From assembly GCF_017832975.1 (NCBI RefSeq), contig NZ_JAFIBI010000001.1, positions 992,001 to 1,056,000 on the forward strand: a stretch of DNA of 64,000 bases, read 5' to 3'. Made by a program: the position numbers and the translations under genes. Shown here piece by piece: positions 34,089-43,088 of this stretch. How positions within the stretch are numbered: position 1 is the first letter of the stretch; every line of letters begins with the position of its first letter. Origin of the DNA: Arthrobacter sp. PvP023. GTDB lineage: Bacteria; Actinomycetota; Actinomycetes; Actinomycetales; Micrococcaceae. Below the pieces are notes generated by a model, which saw nothing but the letters and a program-made list of their open reading frames with translations, searched no databases and was not told where the DNA came from.

Positions 34089-35603
34089 TTATCGGATGGG
34101 AGTTCTGTTGGCCACCACGGGCGCGGCGCCCGTGTATCCGTTCCGGACCTCGGCGATTTCATGGATCCGTTTCCGGCAGGAGTACCAGCCCACCACCATC
34201 AGCGCGCAGGCCACAAGGGTCACCAGCAATGTAAGCGGGGAATCGATGAACACCATGACCAGCACGCCCAGCAGGAACAGCAGGCTGAGGTAGCCGGTGT
34301 AGGGCGCACCGAACATCCGGAAGGCGGGACGCTCCACCCAGCCCCTGTCCGCCCAGCGTTTCAGCTGGATCTGGCACACCACGATGGTGGTCCACGTGAC
34401 AACGATGCCCACCGAGGCCACGTTCAGCACGATTTCGAAGGCCTGCGCGGGGACGAGGTAGTTCAGCGGGACGCCCAGCAGCGAAACCACCGCCGTAAGG
34501 GCGATGCCGCCGTAAGGGACGCCTGCCTTGTTCATGCGGGCGGCGAACCTGGGGGCGGAGCCGGCCATGGACATGGAACGGAGGATCCGGCCGGTGGAGT
34601 AGAGGCCGGCATTGAGCGAGGACAGGGCGGCCGTGAGGACCACCAGGTTCATGATGACGTCCACGCCCTCGATGCCCAGCGAGCCGAAGAACGTCACGAA
34701 CGGGCTGACGCCCTTCTCGTACGACGTGTAGGGAAGCAGCAGCGCCAGCAGGAGGACGGAACCGACGTAGAACACCGCAATGCGGAACACCACGGAGTTG
34801 ATGGCCTTGGGCATGATCTTCTCCGGGTTTTCGGTTTCACCGGCGGCGGTGCCCACGAGCTCGATGGAGGCGTAGGCGAACAGCACACCCTGCATCAGGA
34901 TGATCATGGGCAGCAGTCCGGTGGGGAAGATGCCTCCGTTGTCCGAGATCAGGCTCAGTCCGACGTCCTGCCCGTCCACCGGCGTGCCGAAGATGACAAA
35001 GTACGTGCCGATGATGAGGAACGCCCCCAGTGCTGCCACCTTGATGAGGGCGAACCAGAACTCCAGCTCGCCGAAGACCTTCACCGAAACGAGGTTGAGG
35101 CAAAGAACCACGACCAGCGCGATCAGGGCCCAGGTCCACTGCGGCACCGCGCCCATCCACGGGACGTACTTGCCGAAGAAGTTCATGTAGAGCGCCACGG
35201 CGGTGATGTCCACGATGGTGGTGGTGGCCCAGTTGATCCAGTAGAACCACCCCGAGATGAAGGCGGCCTTCTCACCGAAGAACTCGCGGGCGTAGGACAC
35301 GAACGAGCCCGACGACGGCCGGTGCAGCACCAGTTCGCCCAGCGCCCGGAGGATCAGGAACGCGAAGAAGCCGCAGACGGCGTAAGCGATCACCAGGGAG
35401 GGGCCGGCCGCATTGAGGCGGCCGCCGGCGCCAAGGAACAGGCCGGTGCCGATGGCGCCGCCGATCGCGATCATCTGGATCTGCCGCGCCTTGAGGCCCT
35501 TGTGATAGCCGGCGTCTTCCGCGTGGATGAGGGAATCGGGTGCGTGGGCGTGGCCGCCGTCGGCCTCGTACAAAGCAACCTCGCCATTGGGGTTGTTGGA
35601 CAT
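34089..35603 (-). CDS. ansP: Amino-acid permease, probably L-asparagine/glutamine type
   Basis: This 504-residue protein has twelve predicted helices and the AAT-family signature [20 protein letters not shown] near residue 41, then [20 protein letters not shown] and, near 245, [22 protein letters not shown]. This is the pattern of AnsP/GabP-type proton symporters. AAAGGAA precedes ATG 35603. It follows glutaminase by 75 bases in the same direction, and aspartase and DctA are nearby, so uptake of asparagine or glutamine is the best guess. The gene symbol is tentative. Confidence 0.85.
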   Translation of the reverse strand: MSNNPNGEVALYEADGGHAHAPDSLIHAEDAGYHKGLKARQIQMIAIGGAIGTGLFLGAGGRLNAAGPSLVIAYAVCGFFAFLILRALGELVLHRPSSGSFVSYAREFFGEKAAFISGWFYWINWATTTIVDITAVALYMNFFGKYVPWMGAVPQWTWALIALVVVLCLNLVSVKVFGELEFWFALIKVAALGAFLIIGTYFVIFGTPVDGQDVGLSLISDNGGIFPTGLLPMIILMQGVLFAYASIELVGTAAGETENPEKIMPKAINSVVFRIAVFYVGSVLLLALLLPYTSYEKGVSPFVTFFGSLGIEGVDVIMNLVVLTAALSSLNAGLYSTGRILRSMSMAGSAPRFAARMNKAGVPYGGIALTAVVSLLGVPLNYLVPAQAFEIVLNVASVGIVVTWTTIVVCQIQLKRWADRGWVERPAFRMFGAPYTGYLSLLFLLGVLVMVFIDSPLTLLVTLVACALMVVGWYSCRKRIHEIAEVRNGYTGAAPVVANRTPIR

Positions 35604-35678
35604 GGGTGTTCCTTTCGACCTGTCAAAGATCTAAATGGGGGTTCTAACGGGAGTTATTGGAAAACGCGGGGGAGCGGG

Positions 35679-36623
35679 TCAGAACACGGACCAGCCGGTG
35701 CGGTCGGCCAGGTCCGCGAGGGCCGCAGTCCCGGCCAGGGAGTTGCCTTTGGAATCCAGCCGGGGGCTCCAGACGCAGATGGCCACTTCGCCGGGAACGA
35801 TCGCCAGGATGCCGCCGCCCACACCGCTCTTCCCCGGAAGTCCCACGCGATAGGCAAATTCGCCGGCCGCGTCATACATGCCGCACGTGAGCATGATGGA
35901 GCTGATGCGTTTGGCCTCGCTCCGGGAGACCACGGTGCCCTGCGCGCCCCGGCCGTCCTGTGCGAGGAAGAGCGCGGCCTTCGCCGTCTCCACGCAGGTC
36001 ATCATGATGGAGCACTGCCTGACATAGTTCTCCACTACCGCCTGCGCCGGGCGCCGAAGGTTGCCGAAGTCCTTCAGGAAGTGCGCCAATGCAAGGTTTC
36101 GGCTGCTGTTGGCGAGCTCGCTCTTCGCGGCGTCCTCGTCGATGAACGGGCCCTGCCCGCCAATGCGGCGGCCCGCTTCGCGGGAGAGGAAGCGCAGGAG
36201 GTGTCCGGCGGCGTCGGGAGATCCTTCCATGAGATGGTCGGTGACCACCAGTGCGCCGGAGTTGATGAACGGGTTCCGGGGGATCCCGTGCTCCACTTCA
36301 AGCTGCACCAGGGAGTTGAAGGACGTGCCGGACGGTTCGCGAAGGACCCGGGACCAGAGCGCGCCGGGGTCATCCGCGCTGAGTGCGAGGGCCAGCGTGA
36401 AGACCTTGGAGATGCTCTGGATGGAGAAGGGAACCTCGGCGTCGCCGGCGCTGAACACGTCCCCGGCCGAGGTGGCCACTGCAATGCCGAAGCGGCTGAA
36501 CGGCGGGGACGAGAGATGGGGGATGCCTGCGGGAACTGATCCTTCTTCAGTCCGCGGCCGGTGGTTTCGCACGATGTCGTCCAGGACCAGGTCGAGAGGC
36601 GGCGAGTCGAGTGCTGTCGTCAT
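35679..36623 (-). CDS. glsA: Glutaminase (serine beta-lactamase-like fold)
   Basis: This 314-residue enzyme hydrolyses glutamine to glutamate and ammonia. The catalytic Ser70-x-x-Lys73 lies in FSIQSISKVFTLAL. Other family blocks are RNPFINSGALVVTDHL, ENYVRQCSIMMTC, TCGMYDAAGEFAYRVGLPGKSGVGGGI and a final SPRLDSKGNS. Length and motifs match bacterial GlsA fully. Its ATG overlaps the stop of the PucR regulator (ATGA), so regulator and enzyme are coupled, and the permease follows. Confidence 0.95.
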   Translation of the reverse strand: MTTALDSPPLDLVLDDIVRNHRPRTEEGSVPAGIPHLSSPPFSRFGIAVATSAGDVFSAGDAEVPFSIQSISKVFTLALALSADDPGALWSRVLREPSGTSFNSLVQLEVEHGIPRNPFINSGALVVTDHLMEGSPDAAGHLLRFLSREAGRRIGGQGPFIDEDAAKSELANSSRNLALAHFLKDFGNLRRPAQAVVENYVRQCSIMMTCVETAKAALFLAQDGRGAQGTVVSRSEAKRISSIMLTCGMYDAAGEFAYRVGLPGKSGVGGGILAIVPGEVAICVWSPRLDSKGNSLAGTAALADLADRTGWSVF

Positions 36624-38218
36624 GGGTTGCCCGGGTGCTCCTTATGCTTGCCGGCCCACTCCTGGATGTGGAGCAGGGCGACCAATGAATGGCGGGGATC
36701 GGTGAAGTTCAGGCCGGTCACGCGGCTGGCCTTGCTGATCCTGTAATAAACGGTGTTCTTGTGCAGCTTCATGCGCTTGGAGCATTCGCTGACGTCCAGG
36801 GACGCCTCGAAATACACCCGAAGGGTCTCGGCCAGTTCCCTGTCATCGCGGAGGAGGGACCAGAGGCTGCGGTGGCGGAAAGCCGAGGCGGTGAAATTCT
36901 CCAGCGCTTCCTGGAAGAGGATGTCCACTTCGAAATCGTCCACGGTGGCCACGCCGGCGGTCCCGGACCGCCGCATGCAGCCGAGGAGGGCCTCCGTTTT
37001 GGCGGTCACCGAATGGATGGACAGCAGATCAGGGGCGACCGGTCCCACGGCGGCGAAGGGACTGATGCCCAGGTGCTTTCCGGCGTCCCGGACGATGGCT
37101 TCGGCCAGGCTCCGCAGTCCGGCTTCGGCGTTGGCAGACTGGAGTGCCGGGATGATCACTGCGGTATCGCCGTTGAACTGTCCCACGACGGCTGACTGTT
37201 TGTAGGCGGCCGCATGGATGGACGCGAGGTTGGCGAGTTCCCCGTGTTTGAGCGCTGCATCGTCGGCCTGTGCGTCAGTTGCTGACATTCCGATCAGAAT
37301 GAGTGCCGCGGGGCGGTCCGCCGGGATCTTCTCGCTGTGGGCGCTCGCCGCGGCTTCTGCCGGACCGGAGAGGATCCGCGCAATCCGGTCCTGGCGCATG
37401 TGCACGGACTGCTGGTTGCGGTAGCGGATCAGCTCGGCGGACGCCCGTGCAGCGGATCCGGTGAGGACGTAGTCGACGTCGGCCCCGAAACCGCCTCCGG
37501 TTTCCTGCAGCCAGATGTACCCCATGATGCGGTCGCCGGCGAACAGCGTGATGGCTATGCGCTCACGCAGTCCGTCCTGTGGCCGGGCCGGAACCCTGAC
37601 TGGCAGGCGTGTCCGGTGCAGTTCGCGGTAGGCGCCGAGGTCCTTGAGGAGGAGTTCGTATTTCCGCGGACCGCGGCGGGCAAGGATCGATGCCTTGCGG
37701 AGTTCGTCGATGTCATTCGTCACCGTGGAGTACGCCAGGACCTTGTTGGCGGCGTCCTCGATGACAACGTGGCTGGACGTCAGGCGTGCCGTGGTCTGCG
37801 CGATGGCGAACAGGTCTTCTTCCAGCAGCGTCAGCACTTCGCTCTGGTAGCTGCGCGGCGCGATGCGGTCCTTGGCGATGGACAGGAGCCGGTCCCAGTC
37901 GGCGGCCGGGTCCACCAGGAGAAGGCCTGTTCCTGCCGCGCGGAGCAGCTCTTCGGCTTCCTCAAGTTCCCCCTGACTGCCCTTGACGGCAATCACCAGG
38001 GGAGGATTCTTCAGAAGGCGCCGCAGCGCGGGCAAAGCGGAGCGCCCGCGAACCCCGATCAGCAGGACAAAGGCGGCGCCGCCGTCGGACGTCTCGTCGT
38101 CGGAGTCAATGATCAGGAAGCGTTCAATCGGGGAATCCGCGCGGGACGGCCGGAGGATGAGGCTGGCGAAACCCAGAGGGAGATCCGACAGGATGTCGTC
38201 CACTGTAGCTGCGGCCAT
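36620..38218 (-). CDS. PucR/CdaR family transcriptional regulator
   Basis: This 532-residue protein has an N-terminal PucR-type sensor region (about 1-120), a central GGDEF-like domain (about 270-400) and a C-terminal PucR helix-turn-helix, SECSKRMKLHKNTVYYRISK. Such regulators activate purine or amino-acid catabolic genes in response to a small ligand. AAGGAAG precedes ATG 38218. It heads the regulator-glutaminase-permease operon, so glutamine or a related amide is the likely signal. Confidence 0.9.
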   Translation of the reverse strand: MAAATVDDILSDLPLGFASLILRPSRADSPIERFLIIDSDDETSDGGAAFVLLIGVRGRSALPALRRLLKNPPLVIAVKGSQGELEEAEELLRAAGTGLLLVDPAADWDRLLSIAKDRIAPRSYQSEVLTLLEEDLFAIAQTTARLTSSHVVIEDAANKVLAYSTVTNDIDELRKASILARRGPRKYELLLKDLGAYRELHRTRLPVRVPARPQDGLRERIAITLFAGDRIMGYIWLQETGGGFGADVDYVLTGSAARASAELIRYRNQQSVHMRQDRIARILSGPAEAAASAHSEKIPADRPAALILIGMSATDAQADDAALKHGELANLASIHAAAYKQSAVVGQFNGDTAVIIPALQSANAEAGLRSLAEAIVRDAGKHLGISPFAAVGPVAPDLLSIHSVTAKTEALLGCMRRSGTAGVATVDDFEVDILFQEALENFTASAFRHRSLWSLLRDDRELAETLRVYFEASLDVSECSKRMKLHKNTVYYRISKASRVTGLNFTDPRHSLVALLHIQEWAGKHKEHPGNP

Positions 38219-38410
38219 GGGCTTCCTTCTGCGTTGATACCCCGCCGGACGGCTCTGTCCGGTCACCCCATGCTATCCAGAGCATTTCGCGGAAAATATG
38301 GATGCCGGACTAAATCCAGCGCTGCGTTTTAGGTCCCCAAACCAAGGCGGTGCCGGCCGGGGGAGCGGACAAGGAACGTCGGCTCTTGCGGCACGCCGCT
38401 TAGCGCACAG

Positions 38411-38442
38411 CGGACGACGGCGGGTGGTCCCGCCGTCGTCCG
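38411..38442. terminator. GACGGCGGGA-family hairpin, copy 6
   Basis: CGGACGACGGCGGG pairs perfectly with CCCGCCGTCGTCCG around TGGT. It lies 25 bases after the stop of the small winged-helix gene and before the pucR promoter, closing the dctA transcript. Confidence 0.85.
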
Positions 38443-38467
38443 ATTGCTTAGTGGCCGGCGCCGCCGG

Positions 38468-38761
38468 TCAGGAATCCGGCTCTGTTTTTCCAGGGGCGAG
38501 GGCGTAGAAGGGCGTGAACCGGCCCCTTTCGCCGGGGGCGATGTTGGAGCGGACGATCGAAGCGCTCTCAAGGGCGGCCAGATGGTGCCTGACGGAGTCC
38601 CGGCAGGAGGCGATGCCGTTACTGATATCGGCTACTTTGCTAGCGCCATTGCTTGCCAGGTAGTCGATGATTTGTGCCCTGATCGGTGTTCTCCGCGTCC
38701 TTGCCGTCCGCTCGAGGGTTTGCACGTCCTTCGGGCGCTGCAGCTCAAAATCAGCGGTCAT
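38468..38761 (-). CDS. Small winged-helix DNA-binding protein
   Basis: This 97-residue protein consists of one winged helix of ArsR/HTH-20 type: TPIRAQIIDYLASNGASKVADI, then SCRDSVRHHLAALESASIV and a short wing. It lacks an obvious ligand domain or metal cysteines. It follows dctA by 68 bases on the same strand, so it may be a feedback regulator of that operon. A conserved hairpin follows its stop. Confidence 0.83.
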   Translation of the reverse strand: MTADFELQRPKDVQTLERTARTRRTPIRAQIIDYLASNGASKVADISNGIASCRDSVRHHLAALESASIVRSNIAPGERGRFTPFYALAPGKTEPDS

Positions 38762-38829
38762 TGGCTATGGCCTTTCATTCGGTGGGGTGGTGGGATTTGG
38801 TTGGAACGAGGGTGGCCGGACGAGGTCCG

Positions 38830-40131
38830 TTAGTGCATCGAAACGCGCTCAGGCTCCCTGCTGAATTCAGCGTCCAGCGCGTCGGGGGACGTTCCGGAAG
38901 GCGCCGCTTCGGGGCGGGAGGCGGACCTGTCGTGTTTCTGGCCGATGACCGCGGTGGCGATGGCATTTCCCAGGATGTTGGTGGCAGTGCGGCCCATGTC
39001 CAGGAGCTGGTCGATCACCAGCAGCACGCCAATGCCGGCGGCGGGGATACCGAAGCCGGGGACCACGGCGGCGACCACGACGAGTGACCCGCGGGGCACG
39101 CCGGCCATGCCTTTGCTGCTGAGGAGGAGCATGGCGGTCATCGCGATCTGCTGGCCAAGGTCCATGTCGATGCCGTAGGCGTTGATCAGGAAGACCGAGG
39201 CAAAGGTCATGTACATCATGGAGCCGTCCACATTGAACGAATAACCCAGGGGCAGCACGAAGCCGGTGGTGCGCTTTTCGATGCCGAACTTGGTCAGGCC
39301 TTCGATGAGCTTGGGCAGTGCGGCTTCGCTGCTGGAGGTGGCGAACGCGATCACCATGGGTTCACGCACAATCCGGACCAGGCGGAAGGCCGCCCGCCCC
39401 AAGAAAGCGACCGCGACGGCGATCATGATCGCCCAGAGCGCGGAGAGGGAAACGTAGAAGCCGCCGATGAATGAGGCGTAGGTGGCAAACGCGTCCAGGC
39501 CCTTGGCCGTGAAGGCTGCCGCGATGCCGGCAAAAACGCCCACCGGGGCCGCCTTCATCACATATCCGGTGACCTTCAGCATGACGCCCATCAGTTCGTC
39601 GATGGCATCCGCTATGGAGGAGCGGCCTTTCTTCCGGAGGTTCAGCAGGGCGATGCCGAAGAGAGCGCCGAAGACGAGGATCTGTAGGGGGTTGTTTTCG
39701 GTCAATGCAGCGAAGACGCTCGTGGGAATGATGTGGGTAACAAACGCCTGGTAATCGAGGGGCTTCGTTTCCATCCCCGCGTCACCGCCCGGCATCAGGT
39801 TGAGCCCGTCACCGACGTTGAGCACGTGGGCGGTGATGAAACCGAAGGCGCCCACCAGGACGGAAGCGGACAGGAACCAGATCATGGAGCGCCCAAAGAG
39901 CTTGCCCACGCCCGCGGATTTGGCCGCTCCCGCGATGCCTGAGACGAGGGTGGCGAAGATCAGCGGGGCAATGATCATTTTGATGAGGTTCAGGAACATG
40001 TGCGTCACGGTGTCGAGGACCGCCACGACGGACCCGCGTGAGTCCGCCGGCAGCAGCCAGTGGAAGAGCAGGCCGCTGAGGATTCCGAAGACGAGTGCGG
40101 CCAGAATCCACATCGTTGATTTGTTTTTCAT
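38830..40131 (-). CDS. dctA: C4-dicarboxylate/amino-acid:cation symporter (DctA/GltP family)
   Basis: This 433-residue protein has eight helices and two re-entrant hairpins. The serine-rich hairpin signature AFATSSSEAALPKLIEG, the GYSFNVDGSMMY segment and the ASKGMAGVPRGS-like SSKGMAGVPRGSLV mark the DAACS family. It imports succinate, fumarate, malate or aspartate with Na+ or H+. AAGGA lies 7 bases before ATG 40131. It follows aspartase by 92 bases, so aspartate/fumarate transport fits well. Confidence 0.92.
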   Translation of the reverse strand: MKNKSTMWILAALVFGILSGLLFHWLLPADSRGSVVAVLDTVTHMFLNLIKMIIAPLIFATLVSGIAGAAKSAGVGKLFGRSMIWFLSASVLVGAFGFITAHVLNVGDGLNLMPGGDAGMETKPLDYQAFVTHIIPTSVFAALTENNPLQILVFGALFGIALLNLRKKGRSSIADAIDELMGVMLKVTGYVMKAAPVGVFAGIAAAFTAKGLDAFATYASFIGGFYVSLSALWAIMIAVAVAFLGRAAFRLVRIVREPMVIAFATSSSEAALPKLIEGLTKFGIEKRTTGFVLPLGYSFNVDGSMMYMTFASVFLINAYGIDMDLGQQIAMTAMLLLSSKGMAGVPRGSLVVVAAVVPGFGIPAAGIGVLLVIDQLLDMGRTATNILGNAIATAVIGQKHDRSASRPEAAPSGTSPDALDAEFSREPERVSMH

Positions 40132-40223
40132 AGTCAGTCCTTGGGTAGAGGCCGGGATATGTGGGCACGGCGGTGTGCCCCTGCTCCCGTGGTCGGGCTG
40201 GGTGTGGTTCGGGTGGGTGGGCG

Positions 40224-41639
40224 CTACTTGCTGAGGTTGGCCAGGCGTTGGGGGCTGAGGAGGTCTTCGAGTTGCTCGGCGGTGAGCAGGTTGTGTTCGA
40301 GGACGAGTTCGGCGACGCCTTTGCCGGTGGCGAGGGCTTCCTGGGCGATGGCGGTTGCGGTGGTGTAGCCGAGGTGGGGGTTCAGGGCGGTGACGAGGCC
40401 GATGGATTGTTCGACGGTGAGGCGGAGGTGGTCGGTGTTGGCGGTGATGCCCCGGATGCAGCGTGCGGTGAGGGTGCGGCAGGCGGCTTCGAGGTGGGAG
40501 ATGCTCTTGTGGAGGCTGTGGACGATGATGGGTTCGAAGGCGTTGAGCTGGAGTTGTCCGGCTTCGGCGGCCATGGTGATGGTGACGTCGTTGCCGATGA
40601 CTTCGTAGGCGACCTGGGAGACGACTTCGGGGATGACCGGGTTGATCTTGCCGGGCATGATGGAGGATCCGGATTGGACGGCGGGGAGGTTGATTTCGCC
40701 GAGTCCGGCGCGGGGGCCGGAGGAGAGCAGGCGGAGGTCGTTGCAGATTTTGGAGAGTTTCACGGCGACGCGTTTGAGGACGCCGGAGAGGTGGACGAAG
40801 GCGCCGACGTCCTGGGTGGCTTCGATGAGGTCCGGTGCGGTGACCAGGGGCAGGCCGGTGATGTCGGCGAGGTGGCGGCAGGCGGCTTCGGCGTAGCCGG
40901 CGGGTGCGTTCAGGCCGGTGCCGATGGCGGTGGCGCCGAGGTTGATTTCGTGGATGAGCAGGTCTGCTTCGGCGAGGCGGAGCCGGTCTTCGCCGATGGT
41001 GACGGCGTAGGTGCCGAATTCCTGGCCGAGGGTCATGGGGACGGCGTCCTGGAGCTGGGTGCGGCCCATTTTGACGATTGTGCGGAATTCCAGGGCTTTG
41101 GCGGCGCAGGCTTCTTCGAGTTCGGCCAGGGCGTCCAGGAGTTCCCGGGCGGCGAAGATGGTGCCGAGTTTCACTGCGGTGGGGTAGACGTCGTTGGTGG
41201 ACTGGGAGAGGTTGACGTGGTCGTTCGGGTGCAGGCGGGTGTAGTCGCCTTTGGGGTGTCCGAGGATTTCCAGGGCGCGGTTGGCGATGACCTCGTTGGC
41301 GTTCATGTTCGAGGAGGTTCCGGCGCCGCCCTGGATGACGTCCACGACGAACTGGTCGTTGAGTTTGCCGTTCATGACGTCGGTGCAGGCGGCTTCGATG
41401 GCGTCGGCGCGTTCGGCGTCGAGGAGGCCGAGTTCGTGGTTGGTGCGGGCGGCGGCGAGTTTCACGGCGGCGAGTCCGCGGACCAGGTGCATGTTGGAGG
41501 AGAGCGGCTGGCCGGTGATGGGGAAGTTCTCCACGGCCCGGAGCGTGTGCACACCCCAGTACGCGGCGGCGGGAACGTCCCGGTCACCCAGGAGATCATG
41601 CTCGGAACGGGTTTTCGGGGCAGTAAGGGGAAGAGTCAT
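40224..41639 (-). CDS. aspA: Aspartate ammonia-lyase
   Basis: This 471-residue enzyme converts L-aspartate to fumarate and ammonia. The superfamily signature GSSIMPGKINP lies near residue 324 and includes the flexible catalytic SS loop; GGAGTSSNMNANEV near residue 104 and STNDVYPT near 148 are active-site segments. GAGGA precedes ATG 41639. It is followed by dctA and preceded by a GntR regulator. Together with glutaminase and the amide permease it completes a route from asparagine/glutamine and aspartate to fumarate. Fumarase is closely related, but the sequence fits AspA better. Confidence 0.92.
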   Translation of the reverse strand: MTLPLTAPKTRSEHDLLGDRDVPAAAYWGVHTLRAVENFPITGQPLSSNMHLVRGLAAVKLAAARTNHELGLLDAERADAIEAACTDVMNGKLNDQFVVDVIQGGAGTSSNMNANEVIANRALEILGHPKGDYTRLHPNDHVNLSQSTNDVYPTAVKLGTIFAARELLDALAELEEACAAKALEFRTIVKMGRTQLQDAVPMTLGQEFGTYAVTIGEDRLRLAEADLLIHEINLGATAIGTGLNAPAGYAEAACRHLADITGLPLVTAPDLIEATQDVGAFVHLSGVLKRVAVKLSKICNDLRLLSSGPRAGLGEINLPAVQSGSSIMPGKINPVIPEVVSQVAYEVIGNDVTITMAAEAGQLQLNAFEPIIVHSLHKSISHLEAACRTLTARCIRGITANTDHLRLTVEQSIGLVTALNPHLGYTTATAIAQEALATGKGVAELVLEHNLLTAEQLEDLLSPQRLANLSK

Positions 41640-41846
41640 GGGGGTCCTCGCGGGGCTTCGTTGACGGGTTTGGACGTGGAAATTCTTGGACTGTGGGAAA
41701 TTTGTGGGGCAAAGAGCTTGGGCCGGGGCAGGCTGAAGGAACGCGCAGCCAGCAGGAGGCATGGGTGTGCCACGGCAGGGAGGCACGCGGGATTGCGGCG
41801 GGTGGGGCAGATCAGGGGACGCTGGGTGACATTCGGGGCTTGGGGT

Positions 41847-42575
41847 TTAGCGCGTATGGCCGGACGTGGAATTCTCTCTTCCGGGGACGATGGTGCCCAG
41901 GGCGCATTCCACCCCGTGCAGATGCATCCTCATGGCCTGGGATGCTTCCTCGGCTGATCCGCTCTCGATGGCAGCGAAAATGCGCGCGTGCTCTTCGCCG
42001 GATTCCTTGCGCCGGTCAGCCACGAGGTTGAGCGTGTTGGACTGGTTCGCCATGGCATCGCAGATGTCCGAGAGGAATGATTCAAACACGCCGTTACCGC
42101 TGCACCGGGCGATGGTCACATGAAACTCGGTGTTCAACAGCACCCACTGCTGCAGATCATCCTCCTCGGACATTTCCCGAAGGATTTCCCGAAGAGCCTC
42201 CACATCTTCGGCGCTGCGGCGCTGGGCTGCCAGGCCAGCGGCAGGCACTTCGACGTGGGGGCGGGCTTCCACCAGGGCGCTGGCTGAATACTTGCCGAGC
42301 TTGAGGTCCTGGGCCACTTTGTCAGCGATGACGAAGGTGCCCTTGCCTGTGTGCGTGGCGGTCAATCCCAGGGCGGTGCATGAACGCAGCGCCTCCCTGA
42401 CCATCGTCCGGCTCACACCGTACTGCTTGGCGAGCGAGGCTTCGGAGTCGAGACGGGTGCCGACCGGAATCCTGCCGCCCTCGATGGCGCTGCGGAGGGA
42501 CGCGAATACAGCCTCGGCCGCGCCGACGCGCACCACTCGGTCTTGCGCAGCTGTCCAGCTGTCCAACAGGTTCAT
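41847..42575 (-). CDS. GntR family (FadR-like, FCD domain) regulator
   Basis: This 242-residue protein has an N-terminal GntR winged helix (VGTRLDSEASLAKQYGVSRT, then MVREALRSCTALGL) and a C-terminal FCD all-helical domain with the metal-binding His pattern (NTEFHVTIARCSGN and the final MRMHLHG). It lies 207 bases upstream of aspA on the same strand and probably controls aspA-dctA. No ribosome site precedes the ATG, and the promoter geometry places the transcript start at the ATG itself, so it appears leaderless. Confidence 0.9.
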   Translation of the reverse strand: MNLLDSWTAAQDRVVRVGAAEAVFASLRSAIEGGRIPVGTRLDSEASLAKQYGVSRTMVREALRSCTALGLTATHTGKGTFVIADKVAQDLKLGKYSASALVEARPHVEVPAAGLAAQRRSAEDVEALREILREMSEEDDLQQWVLLNTEFHVTIARCSGNGVFESFLSDICDAMANQSNTLNLVADRRKESGEEHARIFAAIESGSAEEASQAMRMHLHGVECALGTIVPGRENSTSGHTR

Positions 42576-42610
42576 ATGACGACTATGGCACTTGTCACAG
42601 AACCTGTCAA
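42575..42610 (-). promoter_or_regulatory. Leaderless promoter of the GntR gene
   Basis: On the minus strand, TTGACA (42610-42605) and CATAGT (42587-42582) are 17 bases apart. Six bases separate the -10 from the ATG (42575), which therefore coincides with the expected transcript start. TGTCA occurs twice on the plus strand (42593-42597 and 42605-42609), a possible autoregulatory site. Confidence 0.6.
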
Positions 42611-42667
42611 AGGACTCCTGAATGTTGCGATGTCGGAGGTGGCTCGGCGCCCGCAAGGAACGCCGAA

Positions 42668-42919
42668 TCAGCCGCGGTAGTCCTCCACCTGCTTGACCGG
42701 CCGTACCTCGGCCTCATCCGGATTCTCGCCGTACTGCATCTTGGCCCGCCGCTGGCGCAGCAGGTCCCAGCACTGGTCCAGGTCCTCTTCGATGCGCTGG
42801 AGCCGTGTACGGTCCGGGGTGTGCTCGGCGCCGGGCGCGGCGGACTCCGCTTTTTCACGAAGATCGCGTTCCTCTTCAACGAGGCTTTGGATGCGGTGCA
42901 GGATGTCCTGTTCGTCCAC
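42668..42919 (-). CDS. DUF2630 family protein
   Basis: This 83-residue, charged helical protein shows the DUF2630 pattern: ILHRIQSLVEEERDLREK, RLQRIEEDLDQCWDLLRQRR and a final ENPDEAEVRPVKQVEDY. These actinobacterial proteins are probably short coiled coils of unknown function. The start is ATG 42919. It stands alone between the GntR gene and a conserved hairpin. Confidence 0.88.
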   Translation of the reverse strand: MDEQDILHRIQSLVEEERDLREKAESAAPGAEHTPDRTRLQRIEEDLDQCWDLLRQRRAKMQYGENPDEAEVRPVKQVEDYRG

Positions 42920-43020
42920 GGTGTCCTTCTTCCTGGAGGGGGTACCAGCCAGCGTAGTGTCGCCCGCGGTGCGTGACCAGATCAGCTTGCCGGACCGGCG
43001 GCCCTGGCGGCCGAAAGCAT

Positions 43021-43064
43021 CGGAAGCGGACGACGGCGGGAGGTCCCGCCGTCGTCCGCTTCCG
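43021..43064. terminator. GACGGCGGGA-family hairpin, copy 7
   Basis: A perfect 21-bp stem starts at CGGAAGCGGACGACGG (43021) and closes around GG. It lies 25 bases after the stop of the nitrilase-family gene (43089). Confidence 0.85.
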
Positions 43065-43088
43065 TCGTGTCTGCTTCCGTACTGCCCG

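Noticed and set aside
33777..36539. A very long plus-strand open frame (920 codons) opposite the permease and glutaminase genes
   Set aside because: The translation is His/Asp/Glu/Gly-rich low-complexity text typical of the antisense of membrane-protein genes, while the minus strand encodes complete permease and glutaminase motifs.
40161..41957. A 598-codon plus-strand frame opposite aspartase, rich in Gly, Asp, Glu and Val
   Set aside because: It mirrors aspA, whose catalytic signatures are intact; the composition is that of an antisense frame.
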